Shown piece after piece: positions 35,948-43,444 of a stretch of 64,000 nucleotides of DNA (positions are counted from its first letter, which is position 1; every line of letters begins with the position of its first letter). A program made the translations under genes and the position numbers. The notes beneath the pieces are model-generated. The model saw only the letters and a list, made by a program, of their open reading frames with translations. It was not told the DNA's origin and searched no databases. Source of the DNA: UBA1426 sp050953365 (GTDB taxonomy: Bacteria > Bacillota > Clostridia > Peptostreptococcales > Anaerovoracaceae); NCBI GenBank assembly GCA_050953365.1, contig JBMNMN010000016.1, forward strand, positions 105,292 through 169,291, written 5' to 3'.

Positions 35948-36204
35948 AATCAACTATTTATTACTAACTTTTAATTTTTAGTCGACTTTTCTTCCATATT
36001 TTGTAAATGATAGGTGTTTGAAAAGAGAAAATCAACTAATTCTAATGAAAAACCATTTTTAGCTGATTTTCTGCCGAAAATATCAGCTATTTTTATATCT
36101 TTCTATTTTATTAGCTGATTTTTACGGTTTTCCTTAGAATTTTTCCCCTTTTCAAGGGTAAGAATCAGCTAAAATTAATCAATAGGTTAAATTTTAGCTG
36201 ATCT
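35948..36204. repeat. Four-hairpin array, copy 2 (AATCAGCTA / TAGCTGATT)
   Basis: Hairpins at about 35948-35988, 36029-36070, 36077-36123 and 36160-36204 have arms AAAATCA(A/G)CTA and TAGCTGATTTT. The number and layout match the array at 13476-13731, more than 22 kb away. It lies between the two tetR copies. Confidence 0.85.
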
Positions 36205-36301
36205 TCCTGATTCCTATTCATCTCACTCCTATTTATCTTCACCGACATTAGGTATTATTCTTCTCTGCTCCCCCTAAAGTATGATTTGCGTTTTATATGC
36301 T

Positions 36302-36327
36302 GACGGAATATATTAATATATTCCGTC
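36302..36327. promoter_or_regulatory. Perfect 26-bp palindrome, possible TetR operator
   Basis: GACGGAATATATT is followed directly by its exact reverse complement. The matching place upstream of the intact tetR (about 35095-35125) is similar but no longer symmetric. Its position about 75 bp before a tetR start fits an autoregulatory operator, which is inference. Confidence 0.6.
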
Positions 36328-36400
36328 TAGTGACCTCGGTTAGTAGGATAAAGTCATTATATATTGCTTTGGACCTCAACGCAATAATCGGAGTTGATTT

Positions 36401-36590
36401 TTGTTGAAAAAGAGAAAAAATAACCGGACAAAGCAACAGGGGGCGGAGACGAGAAAGCTTCTCTATGCCTGCGCAGAAAAGCTGTTTCAAGAATATGATT
36501 ATCAAAATGTCAGCGTCGAATCCATTACACGCATGGCGAGAGTCACAAAGTGTACATTTATGTGCATTTTGAATTCTCGCAAAATCTTAA
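36401..36590 (+). pseudogene. Decayed second copy of tetR
   Basis: The first 47 codons match the intact gene at 35198 closely. A one-base loss in the helix-turn-helix (AAGGGAACTTTCTATG became AAGTGTACATTTATG) shifts the frame. After TGCATTTTGAA the copy jumps to the last codons (CGCAAAATCT TAA), losing about 440 bp. The jump lies at GAATCC/GAATTC, a short direct repeat present at both ends in the intact copy, so a slippage-type deletion is likely. Confidence 0.9.
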
Positions 36591-36602
36591 TTTTTCTAAA
36601 GG

Positions 36603-36640
36603 AAAAACCGGATGGACACTATTCTGCCCATCCGGTTTTT
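36603..36640. terminator. Hairpin after the tetR pseudogene
   Basis: AAAAACCGGATGGACA pairs with TGCCCATCCGGTTTTT around CTATTC, one mismatch. It is the counterpart of the hairpin at 35839. Confidence 0.8.
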
Positions 36641-36641
36641 A

Positions 36642-36687
36642 TGGTGGAGCTAAGGGGATTCGAACCCCTGACCTTTTGACTGCCAGT
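36642..36687 (-). other. 3' half of tRNA-Ala(GGC), likely attachment-site remnant
   Basis: Read on the minus strand: CTGGCAG (anticodon loop, GGC), TCAAA, AGGTC, AGGGG TTCGAAT CCCCT (complete T-arm), TAGCTCC ACCA. The match stops at the 5' side of the anticodon loop; D-arm and 5' acceptor strand are absent. tRNA 3' halves are usual attachment sites of integrases, and integrative-element genes begin just to the right. The tRNA identity is read from the loop; the att role is inferred. Confidence 0.75.
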
Positions 36688-36689
36688 CC

Positions 36690-37074
36690 GTTTGATTGCT
36701 TTTTTCATCGTTTCTGATCACACCTTTATGCTTGTCATTGTAACGCATATAGTGTTTCTGATTGTTTTATCATCTATTAACTTATCTGCTTTTTGATCCT
36801 CATTGAGGACTAAAAAAGGCCCCAAAAGAGGCTTGGGAATAATGGAATTTTATGTATATATTTATTCAAAAATGCGTATTATAGTCTTCTATGACGAAAA
36901 TGACATTTACAGAATGAGCATGACAATAATGACAAAATTATTCCTAGAGGTTGCACCACCTTAAAAATACCCCTGTGAAGGACATAGAGAAACCCCAATC
37001 GGTCTTTTAAGCCGGTTCTGTTTTTCAAGGAGCCAGGGGACTACCGCAGTACGGTGACTACGGCAACGCCGCAA
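36690..37074. other. Gene-poor junction beside the tRNA fragment
   Basis: No full gene. On the minus strand a short open frame (HYMRYNDKHKGVIRNDEK...) runs into the tRNA fragment and stops inside it, as 3' ends of integrase genes often do, but it has no recognisable integrase motif. The stretch at 36980-37080 is G/C-richer with several inverted matches. Confidence 0.4.
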
Positions 37075-37215
37075 TCACCGTGAACCTATTCTATTAACAT
37101 AGCTTCTTGGCCTAACTACTTCTTCTATAACCTTTTCTAATCCGACCATTTCCAGGTTGCCAGCGGCACGGGTTACTTTTACTCCATAGGCCTCCAAATC
37201 GGTTAGTAAGCTCAT
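37075..37215 (-). CDS. Small 46-residue protein coupled to the DUF3987 gene
   Basis: ATGAGCTTACTAACC starts at 37215 and its ATGA overlaps the stop codon of the DUF3987 gene. The product begins MSLLTDLEAYGVKVTRAAGN and contains LEMVGLEKVIEEVV. Very short genes of this kind (start of the form M-L-x-x-L-x-x-x-G-V) follow replication-type genes in many phage and island modules. Function unknown. The overlap and coding-like sequence support that it is real. Confidence 0.6.
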   Translation of the reverse strand: MSLLTDLEAYGVKVTRAAGNLEMVGLEKVIEEVVRPRSYVNRIGSR

Positions 37216-38753
37216 AGCAATATTTCACCACTTTGAAACATATCCTCTGTACAGGTTATGCTTTGTGGCTTTGCATGATCTTCATTGAAGAGGTATGGAT
37301 TAACAAGATACTTCTCCGATGGTCTACCGGGTCTGATCCGGTCCTCTTCAACCGGTTCAAGGTATCCGTATTCTATCAGCTTTTCTATGAACGGGTTTAT
37401 TTCAGTTTCATTTTTATATCTCTGACACAGCCGCATTATTTCCCTTTTCGTGATGCTTTCCCGCTTTCTCCCTTCAGAGATACGGCCCGTAATATATCGG
37501 CACCCTTCAATCGTGCTGTCTCTTGCTCCTTCCATTGTCCGGAAGGTATGACTGATAGCATACCGACCTATCTCAATAGCTGCCCTCATGGTATCGACCT
37601 CAATTAAATGTCTGCCTGGATCATCGGGATACTTGGCTATATGCAAATTGCCGGCAATACGATTCACTAGGCCGACCAGCTTTCCACCGAAAGCCCGGAC
37701 CTCGTACATATCCCCTATCAACCTGCTTTCAATTTCGTAGAAGAACATTTCACTCTCCATATTGGAACCGGCAGAGAGTCTCAGGACATCGGCCTTCTCC
37801 GTGTCTTTGTTAATCAGCTTCTTGATCAGGCTTTTATACATATTTCGGAGATCTACAGGAATTGGAACCGTGTCATATTTCCGGTGCCCTATCTTTGAAG
37901 TAGGCAAGCTGAAGAGGATTCTCCCCACAAGTCCACGGCCTTGAAAATTCTTATTGTTTATTACTTCATCAAGAACAGAAGGCTGCACAGCAAGAAGCAT
38001 AGTAAGAGCCGGGTTCTTGATATACTCTGATGATCTGCCTAAACGATCAACTCGGATGCTCTCGCCCGAGTAGGCTTTCAGCACTACATCGAAGTTTTCT
38101 TTTTTGGAATACTGGCCCGAAAACACACTGAATATCTGACCTTCCCCTGAAAAAATACCGATTTTCCCGTTGTTTTCGTATAGCAACGAAGTCAGCTTTT
38201 CCATTGTCACATCATCCGCAAGGTATCGTTTGGGACGGACCTCTTCAAATTCGTCAAGTTCGATAGCCTTACTAATAGCCTCATCCCGGCAAGATGGATT
38301 CTTAACAGCTTTGTCCTGAAGGAATTGTACTTCTTTTTGCAGAATTTTTTTCCTTGTTATAGATCGTGCAATGTCCGGGGCAAGCCTTTGATTCTCTTCC
38401 TCTTCAAAGTCAGATATGGGAGAGGTTACTTCACGAAGAACAGAGGACTTCCTTTCAGATGGATCTGCCACTATTACACAAAAGAGGTTCAATGGTTCAA
38501 AGTGATCCTGATTCACCTGAACAATATAATTCTTTGAATTGCAGAGGCTCAACACCGTTAAGATTGATATGGCAGCCATATCAACAGGCACCTGAACAGA
38601 CTCAGCAACGCAGAAGGCATATTCACCCAAAGGAGCCGGTAGCCAGTCCGGGTTAAATTCCATAGGTTGATTAGTCTCCAGTAGAGTAGGCTTCTCCCAT
38701 TCATGCAGATTTTCATGCAGATTATTAATTTTCGATTCCAAAGCCTGCAGCAT
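37212..38753 (-). CDS. DUF3987 (YfjI-like) protein of a mobile element
   Basis: A 513-residue protein with the DUF3987 pattern: PLGEYAFCVAESVQVPVDMAA, NLFCVIVADPSERKSS (a P-loop-like turn with PSERKS), GKIGIFSGEGQIFSVFSGQY, YSGESIRVDRLGR, NPALTMLLAVQPSVLDEVI and GRGLVGRILFSLP. Such proteins are common in integrative elements and prophages, where they are thought to take part in replication. The ATG at 38753 follows GGGGAAG; an in-frame TTG lies ten codons earlier. It overlaps the upstream 62-residue gene and is coupled to the 46-residue gene downstream. Confidence 0.85.
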   Translation of the reverse strand: MLQALESKINNLHENLHEWEKPTLLETNQPMEFNPDWLPAPLGEYAFCVAESVQVPVDMAAISILTVLSLCNSKNYIVQVNQDHFEPLNLFCVIVADPSERKSSVLREVTSPISDFEEEENQRLAPDIARSITRKKILQKEVQFLQDKAVKNPSCRDEAISKAIELDEFEEVRPKRYLADDVTMEKLTSLLYENNGKIGIFSGEGQIFSVFSGQYSKKENFDVVLKAYSGESIRVDRLGRSSEYIKNPALTMLLAVQPSVLDEVINNKNFQGRGLVGRILFSLPTSKIGHRKYDTVPIPVDLRNMYKSLIKKLINKDTEKADVLRLSAGSNMESEMFFYEIESRLIGDMYEVRAFGGKLVGLVNRIAGNLHIAKYPDDPGRHLIEVDTMRAAIEIGRYAISHTFRTMEGARDSTIEGCRYITGRISEGRKRESITKREIMRLCQRYKNETEINPFIEKLIEYGYLEPVEEDRIRPGRPSEKYLVNPYLFNEDHAKPQSITCTEDMFQSGEILL

Positions 38754-38913
38754 AGTTTCTTCCCCTTTGTATTCGCTTGTCAATTACATCCACCTCCTCC
38801 CGGAATAGTCGATAAGCTTCTTGTGGCATGGTTGCTATAATAGTATCCTGTAAAGCTTCCACCCGTTCTGCCTCCGTTCTGGCTCGCTCTGTCATCCAAG
38901 GTTCAAGAGTCAT
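38725..38913 (-). CDS. Small hypothetical protein of the integrative element
   Basis: A 62-residue charged helical protein (TERARTEAERVEALQDTII, EEVDVIDKRIQRGRNYAAG). It overlaps the excisionase-like gene upstream by 11 bp and the DUF3987 gene downstream by 29 bp, consistent with a tight operon. No family recognised. Confidence 0.6.
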   Translation of the reverse strand: MTLEPWMTERARTEAERVEALQDTIIATMPQEAYRLFREEVDVIDKRIQRGRNYAAGFGIEN

Positions 38914-39100
38914 CCTTTAATTCTCCTTTAATCCATTGCTCGAAGACTTCACCGCACACCAACGCACGATTTCCCGTCTTAATGGAAGGTAATTCCCCTC
39001 GCTTAATTGCGAGTCTGATTGCTCTTTCAGACAGAACTGAGTCAGGGTATTCTTGATGGTGTTTTTTGTAAATTTTATTAATTGTATAGAGTGCGGCCAT
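38903..39100 (-). CDS. Excisionase-like DNA-binding protein
   Basis: A 65-residue protein with a winged-helix pattern of the excisionase/MerR-like type: SERAIRLAIKRGELPSIKTGNRALVCGEVFEQWIKGEL. Such proteins bind att sites and promote excision of integrative elements. GGGAGGTG precedes the ATG. No integrase gene lies beside it now. Confidence 0.75.
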   Translation of the reverse strand: MAALYTINKIYKKHHQEYPDSVLSERAIRLAIKRGELPSIKTGNRALVCGEVFEQWIKGELKDDS

Positions 39101-39167
39101 TCAATTCACCTCCCATTTCATTTTTTGACAATGCCCGCTTAAGTGGCTTTACTGTTTTTTTCTTCAT
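39078..39167 (-). CDS. Possible 29-residue basic peptide
   Basis: ATG at 39167 is preceded by AAAGGAG; the product begins MKKKTVKPLKRALSKNEMGG. It overlaps the excisionase-like gene by 23 bp. It may be a leader or small regulator, or no gene at all. Confidence 0.35.
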   Translation of the reverse strand: MKKKTVKPLKRALSKNEMGGELNGRTLYN

Positions 39168-39222
39168 TCGGTTGCTCCTTTCGTAGAAAAATATAAAGTT
39201 ATGGCCACCGCACAAAAAAAGA

Positions 39223-39274
39223 GTGCATTGACCAGTCAGAATGAAACAAAAGTCTCTCCTTATCGTCAATGCAC
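39223..39274. promoter_or_regulatory. Perfect 10-bp inverted repeat upstream of the element operon
   Basis: GTGCATTGAC (39223-39232) and GTCAATGCAC (39265-39274) are exact complements 32 bases apart, just upstream of the small-gene operon on the minus strand. It could be an operator or a recombination protein site. The rest of 39275-39553 is AT-rich and holds no gene. Confidence 0.5.
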
Positions 39275-39553
39275 CCCGGTTTGAGATGCTCCTTCATTAA
39301 TGCACCTTGCGGTGCTCCTCAAGGGACAGTCTACTATACAGTAGCTTGTCCTATATAACATATTATGCAAAGCAGAATCAAAAAATTCCTAGGTAACGCC
39401 AAAATATACATCATAATATTGTAATGTAATACATTATTATAGAATACTGTATATTAACAGAATACAAGACACAATATTTAGTTATATGTTGAATCGCAAT
39501 ACTATATATGGACACAAAAATACTGCTTCTTAGATTAGAAAAAATAAACCCCT

Positions 39554-40744
39554 GAATTGCAATAACAAGTTGAACTATTCTCCGTACCTTGACCAATCTC
39601 TGTTGTTAAAGAGCATAGATTAAATCGAGTTCCTCTTCGAAGAGCTCCTCCGGGGTTTTGTAGCCTAGGATCTTTCTAGGGAGGCCATTCATCCATTCCT
39701 CTATTCGCTCGATGGCCTCTAAGCTGTAATCGGAAATCTTCTTCCCTTTCGGGATGAAGCGTCGTATCATGCCATTATGGTTTTCATTGGTGCCTCGTTC
39801 AAATGAGGAGAAGGGGTGGGTAAAGTATACTCCTACATTCTGTTCTTTCAGTCTGGACAGGGAGGCGAACTCAGATCCGTTGTCGGAAGTGATAGTCTTG
39901 AAAGCTTCATGGAACTGACTGCCAAATTCCTCCTTGATCGTATCAATTTCCTTCATTACTGCTTCTGCTGTTCTTGCTGAAATTTTACGAATCAGTGCGT
40001 TTCTGGTCTTCCGTTCGACGATAGTCAACAAGCTTTCGTCCTCCTTGGATTTTGAACCGATGACTGTATCGATCTCCCAGTGGCCGAATTCTTCTCGTTC
40101 CTCCACATGGGAAGGACGGCTTTCAATACTGTCACCGAGGTTTCGCTTGTTTGCCCTGATACGAACCCCTTTAGGGCTGCGTCTCAGTTTTAGTGGCAGG
40201 TCAGTATTCTTAACCTTTAGGAGCCCCAAGTCGATGTAGTTATAGATGGTCTTGGTGCAAAGCATCTTATCAAATTTACCAGTTGCTGCGGCCCTACCCA
40301 CGGCAGAGTCCACGGACCAATCTTCCTCTAACATCATCTTCTCAATATAGCCTACGAACTCACTGCACTGTAGCAGCTCGTACCTGCGACCAGTGTTGCG
40401 GCGATTTGCCTCATATTTAGCCTGACCGGCATCAGCATAGTAGATTTTTACAAATTTGCCCTGCTTTATCTGTTCCACTGTGCCACGCCTAAGTTCGTTT
40501 GTAATGGTGTTTATGGGACGATTTAGCAGCTTTGCGATGGCATAAGCAGTTTTGCCTTCACCAGCCAATAACTCGATTTTTACCCGCTCTTTAAAAGATA
40601 GATGTTTATTCTTTCGCGGATTAGGTGTAAACTGTGAGTGATCCATAGTGATTCGCCTTTCTGTGTATGTTTTGTGGTAAAACTATTTTACAACAGAAAT
40701 CGTCACTATGGATTCCTTATTAGTTCAACTTCATTTTACAATTC
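39554..40744 (-). mobile_element. IS30-family insertion sequence (about 1.19 kb)
   Basis: The left end GAATTGCAATAACAAGTTGA and the inverted right end GAATTGTAAAATGAAGTTGA match at most positions and both continue ACTA, giving about 24-bp terminal repeats around one transposase. Target duplication is not evident. Its right end lies inside the cas4 remnant; the DNA on its left is not cas4, so a deletion accompanied or followed insertion. Confidence 0.85.
39606..40646 (-). CDS. IS30-family transposase
   Basis: A 346-residue transposase with an N-terminal helix-turn-helix (LSFKERVKIELLAGEGKTAYAIAKLLNRPINTITNELRRG) and a DDE/RNase-H core: HWEIDTVIG (first Asp), TITSDNGSEFA (second Asp), and FERGTNENHNGMIRRFIPKG with the final Glu. 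The frame is intact. Confidence 0.96.
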   Translation of the reverse strand: MDHSQFTPNPRKNKHLSFKERVKIELLAGEGKTAYAIAKLLNRPINTITNELRRGTVEQIKQGKFVKIYYADAGQAKYEANRRNTGRRYELLQCSEFVGYIEKMMLEEDWSVDSAVGRAAATGKFDKMLCTKTIYNYIDLGLLKVKNTDLPLKLRRSPKGVRIRANKRNLGDSIESRPSHVEEREEFGHWEIDTVIGSKSKEDESLLTIVERKTRNALIRKISARTAEAVMKEIDTIKEEFGSQFHEAFKTITSDNGSEFASLSRLKEQNVGVYFTHPFSSFERGTNENHNGMIRRFIPKGKKISDYSLEAIERIEEWMNGLPRKILGYKTPEELFEEELDLIYAL

Positions 40745-40848
40745 GCCAAGAAATTCAAAATTTTGATATGGACACTTTTGTGCAGGCGAATTCAGCAAAA
40801 TGTGCCCATTGTATTTATGCACCGGCATGTGATAGGGGGGTACTATGA
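40745..40848 (+). pseudogene. cas4: cas4 3' remnant cut by IS30
   Basis: Between the IS end and a TGA at 40846-40848 the plus strand reads RQEIQNFDMDTFVQANSA then KCAHCIYAPACDR. The closely spaced Cys-x2-Cys-x5-Cys near the C-terminus is the iron-sulphur signature that closes Cas4-type PD-(D/E)XK nucleases, and the stop is three bases before the cas1 ATG, matching the cas4-cas1 gene order. Only about 33 codons survive. The Cas4 identity rests on this motif and position. Confidence 0.72.
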
Positions 40849-40851
40849 TCT

Positions 40852-41814
40852 ATGATCAGTGAACATGATTTCAAATTCAAACAGATAGTGTTCTTGTTTG
40901 CCTCCAACGGAGAGAAGCTCTCTTTTTCAAATGATAATATAGTTGTAAAGGATGCAAATGGAAAGATAATTCATCAGTCGACTTGTTATCGCCTATTCCT
41001 ACTATTCGTAATCGGTGATATTACTATAACAAGCGGCCTTATCAAAAGGGCAAAACGCTTTGGTTTTACAATATGCCTTATGACAACCACAATGCGTGTT
41101 TACCAAATAATCGGTGCCGGTATGGAAGGAAATACTCTACTGCATCAGAAACAATATAGTTATGACAAGCTGGACTTAGGAATTCGGCTGATTCAAAATA
41201 AGTTGCTAAATCAAAGGGCTGTTTTAAGTTCTATTCGTAATAAAACAGAGCACGATAAAATACTTATTAAATCAATCGATGAGCACATCCATAAGTTATC
41301 GGAAGGCATAGACAGTCTCTCGTTTTTGCTTGGATTGGAAGGGTCAGTAGCGAGGATGTATTTTAGCCGTTTATTTGATGTTCCGGAATGGAAAGGGAGA
41401 AAGCCGAGGATCAAAAGTGATTATATTAATAGCACACTGGATATTGGTTATACGATTATGTCCCAAATTATAGAAGCACTTCTCAGGGTTTATGGATTTG
41501 ATGTCTATGTTGGCGTTTTGCACCGTAGCTTTTATATGCGGAAATCTCTCGTATGCGATATTTTGGAGCCTTGTAGACCGTTAATTGATAAATGTGTGCG
41601 GAAAGCGATTCATCTGGGTCAGTGCAAAATAGAGGATTTTGAAGTTCAAAACGGACAATATCGATTGGCCTGGAAAAACTCCCCGGCTTATATTTCGTTC
41701 ATAATCAATTCAATTATGCCTTATAAAAATGATTTGTTCATTTATATACGGGATTATTATCGAGCATTTATGAGGGGAAAAAGAGCAGAGGAATTCCCTC
41801 TGTTCTGTATTTAG
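40852..41814 (+). CDS. cas1: CRISPR integrase Cas1, type V-like, without partners
   Basis: Cas1 inserts new spacers into CRISPR arrays together with Cas2. The 320-residue protein has the N-terminal beta domain (IVFLFASNGEKLSFSNDNIVVKD..GKIIHQ) and the helical catalytic domain with Glu163 (GLEGSVARMYF), His224 (GVLHRSFYMRKSL) and Asp236/Glu239 (CDILEPCRP), so the active site is complete. The start and the EGNTLLHQKQYSYD segment are like Cas1 of Cas12a (type V-A) loci. AGGGGGG precedes the ATG. The stop TAG is formed with the first base of the following IS, so the last few residues may be lost. No cas2, effector or CRISPR array is found in the window. Confidence 0.93.
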   Translation: MISEHDFKFKQIVFLFASNGEKLSFSNDNIVVKDANGKIIHQSTCYRLFLLFVIGDITITSGLIKRAKRFGFTICLMTTTMRVYQIIGAGMEGNTLLHQKQYSYDKLDLGIRLIQNKLLNQRAVLSSIRNKTEHDKILIKSIDEHIHKLSEGIDSLSFLLGLEGSVARMYFSRLFDVPEWKGRKPRIKSDYINSTLDIGYTIMSQIIEALLRVYGFDVYVGVLHRSFYMRKSLVCDILEPCRPLIDKCVRKAIHLGQCKIEDFEVQNGQYRLAWKNSPAYISFIINSIMPYKNDLFIYIRDYYRAFMRGKRAEEFPLFCI

Positions 41815-43434
41815 GGGCTGCTGAATAACCGCGTTATGCGCCAATCAGCGCCCTATTCTTTATGATCTTAAGCATGGAAATCATGTTTTCCAACACTTCT
41901 AAAATTGGCAACAAAAGAGAGCGTAGTCTCTTTTCCATGTTCATCACAAGAAATACCAGATGGATGCTGGTCTCGCTTGTATCCTGTCTCCTGGTGAAGA
42001 TCCTGTTCAGGCCATAGGCCCGTTTCCCTTCCCCAAACTTGCCTTCCACGGCATTTCGCTCTCCTGCTTCTGATTTCTCCAGAAGACATTGCAACCTGTA
42101 GGCCTTCTTGTCCTTCGGCGGTCTCCCCAGCTTTGGTCCGTTCATTCGGATGCCATGCTTGCTGCAGAATGAGAGGTTTTCCCTCGTTCGATAGATCTTG
42201 TCCGCAAGGATCCGCTCGGGATAGTACCCTCGCTCCTCCCGGTAGCGTTCTACGCTTTCCTGCAGGGTGGAAGTCTCGTTAAAAGCGTTCCAGTCCAATC
42301 TTTCCACAGAGGCATAACCATCTACCATGCTGATTGCAATCTTTGCTCCGAACTCTGTCGGTGCATTGGTTTTCCCTCTAACAATCGGTCTCACCCAAGG
42401 CTGATGAATACTGACAATCCTGTCATCGACCTGATGCTTCTTCTCCCGATACATCTCTTCCTGCTGCGAGTACAGCGTTCTGACGATCCGCAAGGTCTCC
42501 TTGCTCTTCTCAGTCAAATTCAGACCACTCTGAAGTAGTGTTTCTATGATGGCAAGATCCCGTCTTACGTAGCCTAGCTGCTGCCGTATTGCTTTTCGAA
42601 TCGTCTTGATGGTTGGCTTCCTGTTCCGCGCAAATCTGAGATAATCCTTTCTGGCAATTCTCTTGTATGTCCTGGGCTTCTTTTTCTGACTGGTCTGCCC
42701 GTGAAGCTCTGTTATCATTCTCTCCAGCTTTTCACGTGCCGTATTGAGGAGTGCCACGTCTGTTGGATACTTGATGTCAGCCGGGGCGCAGGTTGCGTCG
42801 AGAATTAGTGTCCCTTTGTTTTTTCCTTCTTCTGATTCACTGTCTCCACCTCCGTCGCTTGAATCTGAGCCATTCATCGGATCTTCGTCGTCATCCTTTT
42901 TCTTGCTTCCAATGACGTATGCGTTCACTTCTGCAAGCATCTCCGGTGTCAATCTCTTCCGGAACCAAGTCATCGTACTTGCGTCGAATGGCGCTTTGTC
43001 TGTGAATGCAGGCAATCCGATGAACCATTGGAGGTATGGGCTCTCTTTAATATGTTCCACGGTCTCCTCGTCAGAGAGTCTGAACTTCTCCTTGATGATG
43101 TGAGAGCCGAGAGCCATCCTGGCTGCTTTCGCTGGATACCCGGTCTTGCTACCAAACTGCTCGCTATATTTCCGGTCCAACAGATCCCAAGGAATCAATG
43201 AAGCCATCTTGACCCAGCGATTGTCTGGGCTCAGTTTAGCGCCTGCAAATGCGATCGGTTGATCAAAGAGTGTCATCTGTCCTCTGGTGGGTTTATACAT
43301 CGTTTTCTCCCATTTCTTCATGTCTAAAGTGCAAGGTTTTCTGACGTTTTCGTGCGATTTGCTTGCATTTATTCTATCATAAAATGGTTGAAATTGCAAT
43401 GGTTTCAAGGGGTTTCAAGTTGTTCAGTAGCCCC
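41814..43434 (-). mobile_element. IS with GGGGCT ends (IS1182/IS5-like, 1,621 bp)
   Basis: The left end GGGGCTGCTGAATAAC and the inverted right end GGGGCTACTGAACAAC match at 14 of 16 positions and enclose one DDE transposase. It starts at the last base of the cas1 stop codon and ends 11 bp before the stop codon of the convergent restriction gene. No clear target duplication. Confidence 0.88.
41834..43408 (-). CDS. DDE transposase (IS1182/IS5-like, DUF772 N-terminus)
   Basis: A 524-residue transposase. The N-terminal part has the DUF772 pattern (AARMALGSHIIKEKFRLSDEETVEHIKESPYLQWFIGL), then an inserted acidic stretch (DDDEDPMNGSDSSDGGGDSESEEGK), LILDATCAPADIKYP with a catalytic Asp, and a C-terminal NAVEGKFGEGKRAYGLNRIFTRR with the final Glu. 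The most likely start is the Met before YKPTRGQMTLFDQP; the frame is open 35 codons further. The frame is intact. Confidence 0.9.
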   Translation of the reverse strand: MKPLQFQPFYDRINASKSHENVRKPCTLDMKKWEKTMYKPTRGQMTLFDQPIAFAGAKLSPDNRWVKMASLIPWDLLDRKYSEQFGSKTGYPAKAARMALGSHIIKEKFRLSDEETVEHIKESPYLQWFIGLPAFTDKAPFDASTMTWFRKRLTPEMLAEVNAYVIGSKKKDDDEDPMNGSDSSDGGGDSESEEGKNKGTLILDATCAPADIKYPTDVALLNTAREKLERMITELHGQTSQKKKPRTYKRIARKDYLRFARNRKPTIKTIRKAIRQQLGYVRRDLAIIETLLQSGLNLTEKSKETLRIVRTLYSQQEEMYREKKHQVDDRIVSIHQPWVRPIVRGKTNAPTEFGAKIAISMVDGYASVERLDWNAFNETSTLQESVERYREERGYYPERILADKIYRTRENLSFCSKHGIRMNGPKLGRPPKDKKAYRLQCLLEKSEAGERNAVEGKFGEGKRAYGLNRIFTRRQDTSETSIHLVFLVMNMEKRLRSLLLPILEVLENMISMLKIIKNRALIGA

Positions 43435-43444
43435 TACTTAGATA

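Noticed and set aside
36642..36687. Functional tRNA-Ala gene
   Set aside because: Only the 3' half from the anticodon loop onward is present; the D-arm and 5' acceptor strand are missing.
36690..36790. 3' end of an integrase gene running into the tRNA fragment
   Set aside because: The short minus-strand frame is open into the tRNA but shows none of the His-x-x-Arg or Tyr motifs, and a stop lies about 40 codons upstream; kept only as a note.
40852..41814. Cas1 belonging to a casposon or a reverse-transcriptase fusion
   Set aside because: No family B polymerase, terminal repeats or RT domain is present, and the cas4 remnant directly upstream supports a CRISPR-Cas origin.
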